Assembly (NCBI GenBank): GCA_013306675.1
Contig: JABLUY010000050.1
Coordinates: 1 to 64,000 of the forward strand
Direction of reading: 5' to 3'
Length of the DNA: 64,000 nucleotides
From: Thraustochytrium sp. TN22
Taxonomy: Eukaryota; Sar; Bigyra; Thraustochytrida; Thraustochytriidae
Shown: one piece after another, positions 10,701 to 20,600 of the stretch
Numbering within the stretch: the first letter of the stretch is position 1
Layout of the letters: every line of letters starts with the position of its first letter
Translations under genes and position numbers: made by a program
The notes under the pieces: generated by a model
Databases searched by the model: none
Told to the model about the DNA's origin: nothing
What the model saw: the letters and a program-made list of their open reading frames with translations, nothing else

Positions 10701-11035
10701 CCGTCGTAGCGCCGGCTCCGCGGCGCGAGCGGCCGCGCGGCGCGGCGCTGGCCCGCCTCCACTGGCAGCGCCCGCGCTCTCGTCGCGCGCGACGACGGCC
10801 AGGGCGCGCGAATCGCGGCGGTCGCGCGGGACGGGACGAGCGCGCGCGCCTCGCGAGGTAACTAGTAACAGTAAACGAGCCCGCCAGGCGAGGCCGCTCG
10901 GCGCAGCGCGCGACGCGAGCGAGCGAGCTGCGCGCGGCGGAGCCTGCGTGCCCGCGCGGCGGCGTGCCTGCGCAGCCCGCACGCCCGCACCCCCGCGCGT
11001 CCGTACGCTCGGGTCGCCACGGGCGCCGCGCGGAG
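7708..11035. other. 3.3-kb intergenic stretch, no supportable gene
   Basis: GC-rich DNA with overlapping low-complexity open frames on both strands and no domain I recognise. It contains AGCTAGCT arrays (7740-7773, 7829-7837, about 8670-8680), an 8-bp hairpin at 8441-8461, CTGCCAGTG at 9336-9344, CACTGGCAG at 10760-10768, and a locally AT-richer island at about 10135-10235. An acidic frame without any ATG at about 8484-8670 is the only slightly protein-like piece and I do not call it. Confidence 0.5.
8441..8461. other. Perfect 8-bp inverted repeat
   Basis: AAAGTTTG, five bases, then CAAACTTT. It stands out because surrounding DNA is strongly GC-rich. A factor-binding site or RNA hairpin are both possible; nothing decides. 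Confidence 0.5.
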
Positions 11036-14000
11036 ATGATGGCGAGGGTGGCGAGGAAGGACGTGAGCCCGAGGGACCACCTCAACGGGCTGGGCGACGT
11101 CAGCAAGGGCGACGTGAGCAAGGACACGAACGACTCGGAGGGCCGAGGCCGCGCGCAGGAGAAAATGTGCGAGGGCAGGAAAGGCAGGGATGAGGGCGGC
11201 GTGGGCGCGTACGTGCTGTCGCTGGCGGTGGTGTTTGGCGGGTGGATGGTGGCCTTCTTCGGCGTGGCCGGCAGCGTGCGGCCCGGCGTCGGTGGCGTGC
11301 TGTCGTTCGCGGTGACGGCGCTGACCTCGCTGGCGTTCATGGGCAGCAGCCTGCTGCTGTACAGGTCCGAGGTGGAGAGCCTGCGGTGGGTCGCAGACAT
11401 CATGGAGGACCGCGTGCTGCACGCGCGCAGGAACTGGGAGCGCGACCCGCTGCGCTCGCTCGTCGAGGTGAGCGGCTGGCTGCACATCACCTTCCGCATC
11501 TACGCCATCTCGCGCAACCCGATCGTGGGCGCGGCCTGCGGCGCCATCGCAGGCGCCTTCTGCGTCGTGCTGGGCGAGTCGCTCACCTCGCACTGCCGCG
11601 AGCTCGCCGCGCCGCCGCCGTCGCCGCGCCGCGCTGAGGTCGCCGCCACGATGCTCACGCCGCAGTTCTTCTTTGCGGCGCTCGCGCTCGCGCTCACCGG
11701 CGCGCTGCTGCACCTCGAGGAGAGCCAGGACCTCGGCCTGGCGCTCATCCTCACCACGCTCACCAACGTCGCCTACATCACCGCCGAGCAGCTGCTCATG
11801 CTCTGGCGCCCCACGCGCTGGGCCGCCGCCATCCTGCACGACCGCGCGGCCAACGTCGTGCACAACTGGCAGCACGAGACCATCCGCAGCGGCTTCGAGA
11901 CCAGCTTCTACCTCAGCAGCATCTTCTCTTGCTTCTGCGCCACCGAGAACGTCCCGGTATCCGTCTCCGTCGGCACGCTCGCCGGCATATTCATCGTTCT
12001 CACCTCCTCCTACCTCGGCCTCGGCGCGCCGCCCATCGCGCCGCCGTCCGACGCCGACGTCGACTTCGCAGCCACCGCGACTGACGCCGGCGGCCACACC
12101 GTCTTCGTGCTCGCGCTCTTCGGCTGGGCTTGCGCCACCCTGCTCTACACCGTCTTGTTCTTTTCGCACAACGCTCTCCTGGCCATTATTGTGGCGCTTC
12201 TGACCAGCGCCTCGCTCGTCTGCGTCTCGGAGCTCGCCACCGTTTCGGCGCGCGCCTCGCGCGAGGGCCACGCCACAACCACCGTGACCCAAAGCGCAGC
12301 GAACGCCACCATCACCACCACGACCACTACTTCTTACAACCACAACCACAACAACAACAACAACGCCAATTACGCCAGCGTGAAGCCGGACCAGCGCTAC
12401 GCGGCCAAGGGCTCGAGCCTTCCGCAGCAAGTGCACTGCCAAGCCCAGGCCCAGACCCAGGCCCAGGCTCACGCTCACGCGCACCATCGCACGCAAGAGG
12501 ACGAGACCAGCACCGTGGCGGCGCCCCTGCGGACCAAATGGGGCGTGCTCCGCTTCACACTCGGCTCGCTCGTCTTCGAGCCGCTCGGGCTCGACATGGG
12601 CCCCGTGCGCGAACTCAAGCCCGTGCGCATGGCCGCGGTGCGCGAGTGGGCGCTCAAGTCCGGCGTCTCGTGGCGCGAGAACCCGCTCGCTCCGCTTGCC
12701 ACCTTCCGCCGGCTCGCCAAGCGCGAGGTCTCGCGCGAGGAGCTGGACAAGGCCGACTCCTGGATCGTCATCGAAGGCTTTGTCTTTGATGTCGCGTCAT
12801 TCGCCGCACGCCACCCAGGCGGCGAGGAGCTCCTGCGCGATTACGCGCAGCGCGGCGTCGACGTCACCGACCAGTTCGCCGCCTTCCACCACCCAGACGT
12901 CTACAAGCGCCTCTTGCCGCTGCTCGTGGGCCGCCTCGCCGACGCCGCGCAGCGCCAAAGCGAGTTTTCGCAGGCCACCAAGGACTATCGCCTGCTGCGC
13001 ACCTACCTGTGGGGCCACGGCTACTTTGACGGCGCCGAATCCGACGTGGGCTCGGCGCGCGCCGTCGCGCATCAGCACCTCTTCGTGCTCTCGCTCGCCG
13101 TCCTGGCCGTCTGCCAGATCTTTCTCCTCGGTCACAACCTGCGCGACGACCCGCACATGTCCGCGCTGCGCAAGTACGCGCAGGCCGCGCTCGGCGCCGC
13201 CACGCTAGGCTTCTTCTGGCAGCAGGTGGCCTTCATTGCGCACGACGCCATGCACAACGGTGTCGTCAACCGCACCAAGGAGTCGCGCCCCAAGTCCGTG
13301 TTCGTGCCCAACAATATTCTCGGCTGGATCCACGGCGCCGTGCTCTTCGGCATCAGCTCGCAAATGTGGAACGTGGAGCACAGCGGCCACCACGCCAAGA
13401 CCTGCCGCACCGCCGACGACCCGCAGTTCAACTACCTGCCCATGTGGGCCATCTGCCTCAAGGAGTTCTCCAGCGACAACTGGCGCAAGCTCAAGGCCAG
13501 CGTCATCTTTATGCCGGCGCTCACGCGCTGCCTGGTCTCCGTGCAGCACTACACGCTCATCCCGCTCGCCATGCTCGTGGGCCGCTTCAACTTTTACCTC
13601 ATCAACATCGGATTCGCGCTGCAAAACCACGTCTACTACGACCTCGCTGGCATGGCCATCTTCTGGGCCTACCACTGCGCGCTCCTCGCGCAGCTCGCCC
13701 CGGACTGGCACCTCCAGCTCTTCTTCGTGCTCGTCTCGCACTGGACCGTCGGCGTGCTCCACGTCCAGCTACTCATCTCACACCTCGCCTTCGAGACCGT
13801 CTCGGCCGACGACGAGGAGCGCCTCGGCTTCTTCGCGCACCAGCTCAAGACCACGCGCGACATCGAGACCTCCGACCGTCTCGCCTTTTTGCACGGCGGC
13901 CTCGAGCGCCAGGTCGCCCACCATCTCTGGCCCTCGCTGCCGCGCGTGCGCCTCAACCTCGTCACGCCTGCCGTGCAGGACATTTGCCTCGCCAATGATG

Positions 14001-14104
14001 GCCTCGACTACATTGCCATTCCCTTCTTTGAGGCCATCCGCGTCTCCATTCTTAACTTTCGCGACATTGCGCATGAGGTCTGGGCCGGCAACATTGCCAT
14101 TTGA
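11036..14104 (+). CDS. Front-end fatty acid/sphingolipid desaturase with cytochrome b5 and extra N-terminal repeated membrane domain
   Basis: A 1022-residue protein. The C-terminal half is a canonical cytochrome b5-desaturase: heme-binding HPGG at residues 593-596, then the three histidine boxes HDAMH (736), HSGHH (782) and QVAHH (959). The Gln in place of the first His of box three marks front-end (delta-4/5/6/8 type) desaturases, which act on acyl chains at the endoplasmic reticulum using electrons from cytochrome b5. The unusual part is residues ~55-410: a hydrophobic region built from an internal repeat (see findings) not found in ordinary desaturases. A Thr/Asn/His/Gln-Ala low-complexity linker (residues ~410-490) joins the two halves. 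The frame is uninterrupted through both halves. The first ATG is at 11036; an upstream in-frame GTG at 10964 is not credible. Regiospecificity cannot be assigned. Confidence 0.88.
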   Translation: MMARVARKDVSPRDHLNGLGDVSKGDVSKDTNDSEGRGRAQEKMCEGRKGRDEGGVGAYVLSLAVVFGGWMVAFFGVAGSVRPGVGGVLSFAVTALTSLAFMGSSLLLYRSEVESLRWVADIMEDRVLHARRNWERDPLRSLVEVSGWLHITFRIYAISRNPIVGAACGAIAGAFCVVLGESLTSHCRELAAPPPSPRRAEVAATMLTPQFFFAALALALTGALLHLEESQDLGLALILTTLTNVAYITAEQLLMLWRPTRWAAAILHDRAANVVHNWQHETIRSGFETSFYLSSIFSCFCATENVPVSVSVGTLAGIFIVLTSSYLGLGAPPIAPPSDADVDFAATATDAGGHTVFVLALFGWACATLLYTVLFFSHNALLAIIVALLTSASLVCVSELATVSARASREGHATTTVTQSAANATITTTTTTSYNHNHNNNNNANYASVKPDQRYAAKGSSLPQQVHCQAQAQTQAQAHAHAHHRTQEDETSTVAAPLRTKWGVLRFTLGSLVFEPLGLDMGPVRELKPVRMAAVREWALKSGVSWRENPLAPLATFRRLAKREVSREELDKADSWIVIEGFVFDVASFAARHPGGEELLRDYAQRGVDVTDQFAAFHHPDVYKRLLPLLVGRLADAAQRQSEFSQATKDYRLLRTYLWGHGYFDGAESDVGSARAVAHQHLFVLSLAVLAVCQIFLLGHNLRDDPHMSALRKYAQAALGAATLGFFWQQVAFIAHDAMHNGVVNRTKESRPKSVFVPNNILGWIHGAVLFGISSQMWNVEHSGHHAKTCRTADDPQFNYLPMWAICLKEFSSDNWRKLKASVIFMPALTRCLVSVQHYTLIPLAMLVGRFNFYLINIGFALQNHVYYDLAGMAIFWAYHCALLAQLAPDWHLQLFFVLVSHWTVGVLHVQLLISHLAFETVSADDEERLGFFAHQLKTTRDIETSDRLAFLHGGLERQVAHHLWPSLPRVRLNLVTPAVQDICLANDGLDYIAIPFFEAIRVSILNFRDIAHEVWAGNIAI

Positions 14105-14743
14105 TGGCGAGAGACGCTCCATGCCGAACGAGGAAAGAGACGCCAAACATGACAAACGACGATTCGACCATGATGCCCACACAGATAGATTCAGACCTTC
14201 AAGGCCCGGCCAGCAGGAGGCTCCTTTCGCTCGCGGGTCCCGTGAATCTTACTGATGATAGTCATGATGATGATGATTTTGATGATGATGTGACGACGAG
14301 GCACACTCACGATCGGCAACGCTCGGCAAGATAATTCCTTGCCTCTGTCAGGCTTACCCGCTGGCAGCCTGCGCCTCGGGACTTGATGCCGCGTCAGTGG
14401 GTTGCGCCCGATCACGTACTTACTGTTTTCATTACAGTTCGCAAATAGTAACTGTCTCCAGCCCCACACTTGCTCAGCTCGCCGGGTTCCGGGACTCGCG
14501 CCTGCACGAAACGCCTGGCGCGCCGGGGCGCGGGGTCGACGCGCGCAGCGCTTTCTCGGCGAGGCGGAGCCGGCGCCAAGGTCGGCAGCGCCAAGGTCAA
14601 GCTCGCATCGCCGCGCGTTCCGTCATATCACATTCACGTTCAAGTTGCGTCCATCGCACGCTGCCTACGGCGGCGACCGCGGCGGCGGCGGCGGCGACCG
14701 CGGCGGCAGAGCGACCGCGGCGGCAGCGCGAGAATCCACCAAG
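14105..14743. other. Intergenic with (GAT)n repeat
   Basis: The spacer between the desaturase stop and the choline-transporter-like start. It contains a GAT/GATT microsatellite at 14252-14291, GCTGGCAGCCTGCG (variant of a dispersed motif) near 14360 and a TTCAAGTTG element at 14639, about 100 bp before the next ATG. No gene is visible. Confidence 0.5.
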
Positions 14744-17233
14744 ATGCCGTCGTCCAGGAGAGAGGCGCCCCCACGCGAGGACAAGATCACGGACTGCGCG
14801 TGGATCCCGGTATTCGTGGTCTTCTGGGTGGGCATGCTGCTTGTGGCCTCGGTCGGCTTTGCCACGGGCGATGTGCGCCGCCTGCTCTTTGCCTCGGACT
14901 ACCTGGGCAACACGTGCGGATCCTGCATCAACGGCGACACGAGCTGCGGCACGAGCATTTTCTACCCGCGCATGGGGCTCGACGCGCTCCTGCAGGGCTA
15001 CGACCCTGACAACGAGGGCGGCCTCCTCAGCGCGTCCATGGACTTTTACGGCATCTGCGTTCCAACCTGCCCGGATCCGGGCTCCTTCGTGTGCAGGTAC
15101 GACGTGGAGGCCGAGCTCGCCGCTGCCACGCAATCTGACGCGGAGCGGCAGAGCGTGCTGCTGGCCTGCGCGTCCGAGATGAACGCAGCGAGCTTGGGCG
15201 CGTTCAACAATTATGGGCTCGACGCGCTCGACGAGCCGTGCCAGACCTACATGGGTGGTTGCTGGTATGTGGCGCAGAAGCAGACGAACCTCTTCTTCCG
15301 CTGCCTCCCGGTCGAGGCGCTCAACGAGACCACCTCGTACACGTGCTATGAGCCCGAGTACCAGAACGAGGACGAGACCTTGCGTATGCCCGCCAGGGTC
15401 TGCCCGGACCAGGTCGACCTCGAGGAGCTGCCCGAAGCAGAGTGCGACCCCACCGCCTGCCTCGAGCGGACCGGCAAGGCTTGCATCCGCAACGAGCGCT
15501 GCATCTACGAGCTCGAGAAGACAACCTCGTACGCGGTCGTTGACGCGCGCGCCGGATCTGGCAGCCTGCTCGCCACGCAGCTCGGGACCTGGACCAACAC
15601 GCTCTGGCGCAACGTGGGCGACCTGCAGCAGACCTGGTGGACCATCGTGGTCATCGGGGTTCTGGGTGCCTTTGTGCTCGGCGTGCTTTGGATTTACGTC
15701 CTGGAGCGTTTCGTGCGCGTCTTCGTGTGGCTCATGCTCCTGCTCTCGCTCCTCGGGCTCACCGCCGTGACGCTCATCTGCTTTGCCAAGGCCGGCAAGC
15801 TGCAGACCTCGGTGGACCTGGTCTCGGAGCTTTCCGACGACAACGCCATCGTCGTCTCGCTGCTGGCCGCCAACGAGAGCCTGCAGGGCATGTGGAAGGC
15901 GATCGGCATCCTGCTCGCCATCATCACCTGCCTCTACTTCCTGCTGCTCATCGTCATGTGGAAGAAGATCAAGCTCGCCATTGCCATCCTCATTGAGGCC
16001 TCGCGCGCCGTCGCCGACGTGAAGAGCATCCTGCTCGTCCCCATCGCGTCCTCACTGTCCGTCTTCGTGCTCGGCCTCTACACCTTTGGCGTCCTGGGCT
16101 ATGTGCTCACGGCCGGCGAGGAGAGCCTCAAGGAGCTCACCATCGAGGGCCTCGCCGAGGGCGTGCTCAACCAGACGGCCGCGCTCGCCTCGACCACGCG
16201 CCGCCGCGCGCTCATGGACGCAAGCCACGACCCCGCGGCCGCGGCCCTCGCCGTGCGCGAACTCGTCGACGTCAACGTGACCGCAGCGCTCAATGTGGCG
16301 CTGCAGACCGTGGTGGCCGAGCCCGGTCTCCCAGCACTCGTCCTGTACCACGTCTTCGGCTGCCTGTGGACGCTGCAGGTCGTCGCGGCCGTCGCGCTCC
16401 TCACCATCGCCGCCTCCGTTTCGGACTGGTACTGGGGCCACGGCGCCGGTGCCCCGGCGGAGGGCGTCGACGAGGAGGACAGCGAGTCCTCGCGGCACGG
16501 TCGCCGCAGCCTGTCGGCGCTGCGGTCTTACCTCTTCGTGCTGCGCCGCCACTTCGGCAGCGCCATCTTCGGTGCCTTCCTCATCGCCACCATGCAGTTT
16601 ATCCGCCTCATTCTCGCTTACGTGGCGCGGCAAACCAAGAAGCTGCGCGGCGACAACAAGGTCGTTGCCTACATGCTGCAGAGCTGTATGTGGTGCCTTG
16701 ATAAGCTCCTGCGTTTCATCACCACCAACGCCTTCATCGTCGTCGCCATGCGAGGGTGTTCCTTTTGCAGCGGCGCCGCCAACGCGCTCTCGCTGCTGCT
16801 CAAGGATCCGGGCCGGGTCGCCGCCGTAAGCCTCGTGAACCGCATGATCGCCACGCTCTCGGTCCTCGTCCTCTCCATCTGCTGCGCCGTGCTCGAGTAC
16901 CTCTGGCTCGACAACGACGCCGCCTTTGCCTCCGAGGCAGGCAGCCACGCCATCAACTCCGTCGTGCTTTCTGTAGCGCTCACTGGCTTTGCGGCCTTCT
17001 GGATCGCCAACGGGTTCATGCAGGTCTATGGCGTCGCCGTGCAGACCATTTTGCTCTGCGTCTGTATGGACCTCGACATTAACGAGAACGCGAACGCGAT
17101 GGGGACTTCGCTGCGCAAGCTCGTCTCAAAGAAGGCGCGCAAGAGCAAGAAGCATAGGGCTCTGGAGAACCCGCAGCCCGCGGCCGGCGCCGGGCCCATG
17201 GCGGTGGTGCCCACGGCTGTCTCTGTGACCTGA
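14744..17233 (+). CDS. Choline-transporter-like protein (CTL/SLC44 family)
   Basis: An 829-residue polytopic membrane protein. Layout matches SLC44: a short cytoplasmic N terminus with ITDCAWIPVFVVFW (start of TM1, ~residues 20-42), a large ~250-residue extracellular loop with many cysteines and an N-glycosylation site (NETTS), then a membrane core from ~297 onward. The conserved FGSAIFGAFLIATMQFIRLI and the TTNAFIVVAMRGCSFCSGA segment near the C terminus are the family hallmark. The family transports choline and related amines across plasma or organelle membranes. The ATG at 14744 (context ACCAAGATGC) is chosen because homology starts there; the frame is open ~114 codons further upstream without homology. 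A soluble Lys-rich tail ends the protein. Confidence 0.88.
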   Translation: MPSSRREAPPREDKITDCAWIPVFVVFWVGMLLVASVGFATGDVRRLLFASDYLGNTCGSCINGDTSCGTSIFYPRMGLDALLQGYDPDNEGGLLSASMDFYGICVPTCPDPGSFVCRYDVEAELAAATQSDAERQSVLLACASEMNAASLGAFNNYGLDALDEPCQTYMGGCWYVAQKQTNLFFRCLPVEALNETTSYTCYEPEYQNEDETLRMPARVCPDQVDLEELPEAECDPTACLERTGKACIRNERCIYELEKTTSYAVVDARAGSGSLLATQLGTWTNTLWRNVGDLQQTWWTIVVIGVLGAFVLGVLWIYVLERFVRVFVWLMLLLSLLGLTAVTLICFAKAGKLQTSVDLVSELSDDNAIVVSLLAANESLQGMWKAIGILLAIITCLYFLLLIVMWKKIKLAIAILIEASRAVADVKSILLVPIASSLSVFVLGLYTFGVLGYVLTAGEESLKELTIEGLAEGVLNQTAALASTTRRRALMDASHDPAAAALAVRELVDVNVTAALNVALQTVVAEPGLPALVLYHVFGCLWTLQVVAAVALLTIAASVSDWYWGHGAGAPAEGVDEEDSESSRHGRRSLSALRSYLFVLRRHFGSAIFGAFLIATMQFIRLILAYVARQTKKLRGDNKVVAYMLQSCMWCLDKLLRFITTNAFIVVAMRGCSFCSGAANALSLLLKDPGRVAAVSLVNRMIATLSVLVLSICCAVLEYLWLDNDAAFASEAGSHAINSVVLSVALTGFAAFWIANGFMQVYGVAVQTILLCVCMDLDINENANAMGTSLRKLVSKKARKSKKHRALENPQPAAGAGPMAVVPTAVSVT

Positions 17234-17616
17234 TCTGTACTTTTCCACTTGACTCTCCTCCATGTAATCTTCATGTTTCGCTGTATGTGCGCTGTGCGCT
17301 GTGCGCGCTCTGCGCTGCGTCTTGGACACATCGAAACGAACAAAATGAAAGGAAATTAATTCATACACATGCCCGCAGGCAACGCTGGGAAATCAGAGAG
17401 TGATTGGCAAATGGTGTAGAGGTCAGAGTGGGGTACCACCAATCACAGGGTCGGTCGGTACTAGCCTAGGAAGTAGGTACCAGGTCGAGTAGTTTTCAGT
17501 GGAAGAAAAAGAGAGATGTGACGTGAGTACCGGAATGCGTATATGTGTGTGTGTGTGTCCATGATGTGTGCGTGTGTGCGTCGGAGAGTCCCGTCCTCCG
17601 TTCACTGTCGGGCGCC
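17234..17616. other. Convergent 3' region
   Basis: Between the SLC44-like stop and the cyclase stop. It is less GC-rich than neighbours, with GGAAATTAATTC near 17351-17362 and a (TG)n run at about 17542-17558. It probably holds both 3' untranslated regions; no gene is visible. Confidence 0.55.
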
Positions 17617-20600
17617 TCAGTGGTGATGATGAGTGTGCGTGGCACCGCTATGCAAGAAGTAGTCGATTTTGCGCACGTGGAAGGCGGAGCCAATGGCCGC
17701 AAAGCGGCTGCGGAGCTTGAGAAGGACCGCATCGTTGCGCTTGGCCAGGGCGAACTCGAGGAGCGCGACGAACTTGAGCCGGTGCTGGCCCATCTCGCTC
17801 GCCTGCTCGGCCGCCTTTTCGAAGAGGGCAATGGAGCGCGGCGTGTGCTTGCCGGCCTTGACGGCCGCGTAGATGGCTGTGCAATAGGTGGCGGCGGGCT
17901 GGCAAATCTCAAAGACGTCGGCGTAGTTGGTCACCACGTCGAGCAGGCCCTGCAGAGGGCCGATCGATCTCTTGCGCGCGGCGCGGAGGTTGCCGATCTT
18001 AAGCCACTGCGGCTGCAGCTTCTCGCGCAACTTCACCTCGGCCGGGTCGGTCTCGTCGCATTGGCGGTCGTCGTTTTCGTCCGTGGCTAGCCGGACGCTG
18101 CGGCCGCCAATCCTGCCGCCCCCCGCAGTGGGCGAGTCCGCGAGCGAGAGCGACAAGGTCGCCTTCTGCTCTCCGGAGCGCTCACGATACGCAGCGCGGT
18201 CGAGCTGACCAGCGGAGCGCTCCTCGTCGTCGTCCGCAGCCGCGGCGTCCTCGTCGCTCATAAAGTTGCCCGTAGCGGACGCGTGCGCATACTGGAAAGC
18301 GCGAGTACTAGTGGACGGCGGCGGCGATTGCTGCTGCTGCTGCTGCTGCTGCCGCTGAGGCTGCTGAGACTCGCCACTGTCATGCGGCTGCAGCTGCCCA
18401 GGATCGGCTGTGCTCCCCGAGGACGCCTGAGTCTCGTCCTGGACCCAGAGCAGATCGCAAAAGGGGTTGAAGCTGTCGGCGAAGATCTCAAAGATAGCCA
18501 CGAGGGTGTGAAAGTCGGTGATGGGCAGAGTGCTGTCTTGGTGCATGTGGTGTTCCGCGAGCGTCGCTGCCGTGCGCGCGACGACAATCGCGAGGGTTGG
18601 GTGCGGGAAGAAGCGCTGCATGAGAAAGGCCAGGACGACCAGGGCGTCCACCGAGCCGGAGATGGTGTTCTGCACGGCAAGCTGGCGGCCCATGGCCTTG
18701 CAGATGTACTGGAGCGTATCCAGGAACCCCACCTTGCCGTCGACAGCCAAGTCGGCACTCTCATGTAGAAACTCCAGCGGGAGTCTCAGCATCTCCTCCA
18801 ACTGATGCTGACAGCTGCCATAGTTCGCGCAGGAGAGCTCCACAAAGCCAACGAGCGTGTTCACGCACGGGTACGCAGCGCCCTCGTTGTAAATCTTGAC
18901 GCCGAGCTTGCGCAACGCGCGTAAATCGAGCCCGGAGAGCAAACCGAGGATGATCTGCATCTCGAGGCTCGCGAGCTTCTCCTTGTGGAAGCCTAGAAAG
19001 GTGAAGATCCAGGTGGCGCGCTCCAAGTGGTACGATGAGCGCTCGAAGTCACCCACAAGGAGCGCGTACTCGCCAAGACGCAGCCCGATGGTGCCCTTGA
19101 GGCTGCTGGTGCGCACCTCCGGGTACAGCTGCATGGCCTTGATGGCATACTCCTCGCTGGTTTCGCGCGCCCAGCCCCACAACTGCATGCTCGCAAAAAA
19201 GAGCGCTTGGCCCGCGTAGCAGATGGCGAGCTGGTCGACGGCAGCGCGCCGCGGATCCAGCGCGCGGTTCTCAATCTTGTGGTCGTTCAGGTCCAGCTGC
19301 AGGCGACCGGGCTCCAGCGAGGTATTGTAGCGTCGCTCGGCGGCCTGCTTCGGCCGCATCAGCGAGCACTGCCGGGCCGCCTGGGCGAGCGTGAGCGCGT
19401 TAAAGCGGCGCTCCATTGCCACCGAGTTCATCTGGTCCACGATGAGCGAGGCCAGCAGATCGTAGATGATGGAGGCCTCTAGAAAGATCTCCACGTTGCT
19501 GAAGGAGTCCGCTTGCACCTCCGCGAAGGCCTCCGTTTCCTCGACACGGTTGTACGAGGCCTTGATCTTCTGCACGAAGTTTTGGCGCAGCTTGAGCTGC
19601 TTGCGGCGCGAGCGCTCGCTGAAGATGGCGCGAAAGAAATTGCGGTTCGCGTGCTCGGGCCGCGCCAGCTCCGGGTCGGACTCCATCATCTGCACGACCA
19701 GCTTCAGACGCTCCGACATCGGACTCGCGCCCTCCATCGTGGGACGGCGACCCGCGACCGCGCCGCGCCGCCGCATCGTCAGGGCCTGCTCAGAACGCAC
19801 GAACTTGGTCTCGTAGGCGCCGCGGTTCAGCGTACCGCCCTTGTGAGAGCCGATCTCCGACTGCGAGCCGGCGCCCGCGGCGCCCGGCCCGTAGAGAGGG
19901 GCCTCCATGAGCTCGGCGGCAGCCATGGTGCGCGCCATGCCGAGTGAGGGCGCCGTGGCATCTTCGAGGCCCTCGTCCAGGTGCGGGGGCAGCGCCCAGG
20001 ACGGAGACCCGGACGCGGCGCCGCGCATTGCCCGGCTCAGGCCAGGGACGCCATCGGAGTGCGTCGCCTCCGAGTTGACCGAATGGCGGCGCGGCGGACG
20101 GCGCAGCAGCGTCGAGGCCGGGCCGCGGCCGCCGCGAGACCGCAACGTGGAGTGCCCGCTCGAGGCGTTCGAGTCGTCCCCGGTGCCTTGCGGAACCACG
20201 GGCTCCGTGACGCGCAGGTTGAGCATGTCAAGGGCCTTGAGCAGCGTCTCCTCCGCCACCTCCGCGCGGCTATAATACATGTAGGCCTCCGCAACCTTGC
20301 GGTACCAGGAGACGCGGCGCCACAGGCTGACCTTGACATGGTCTGGGTCGAGCTGCAGGAGGCGCGTGAAGCACACAAAGACGTGGTCCATGTCGTGGAT
20401 CTCCAGTGCATCGTTGCCCGCGATCTCCAGGTAGTAAATGGCCTTGTCGGTAGCCTCCGCCAGGTAATAGTGCTGCGCGAGCAAGTAGTACACCGGCTGC
20501 AGGTAGTCGACGTACTTTTCCTCGTAAAACTCGGCCACCTTGACGTGCAGCGCCTTGCGCATGCGGAAGAGCAGCAGGCCGTAGGCAGACTCGCGCAGCA

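Noticed and set aside
10964-11035. Upstream GTG start for the desaturase
   Set aside because: Eukaryotic context requires ATG; the first ATG is at 11036 and the intervening residues are Arg/Pro-rich.
10862-12496. 544-codon open frame on the minus strand
   Set aside because: Antisense shadow of the desaturase N-terminal half, which has clear repeats and transmembrane helices on the plus strand.
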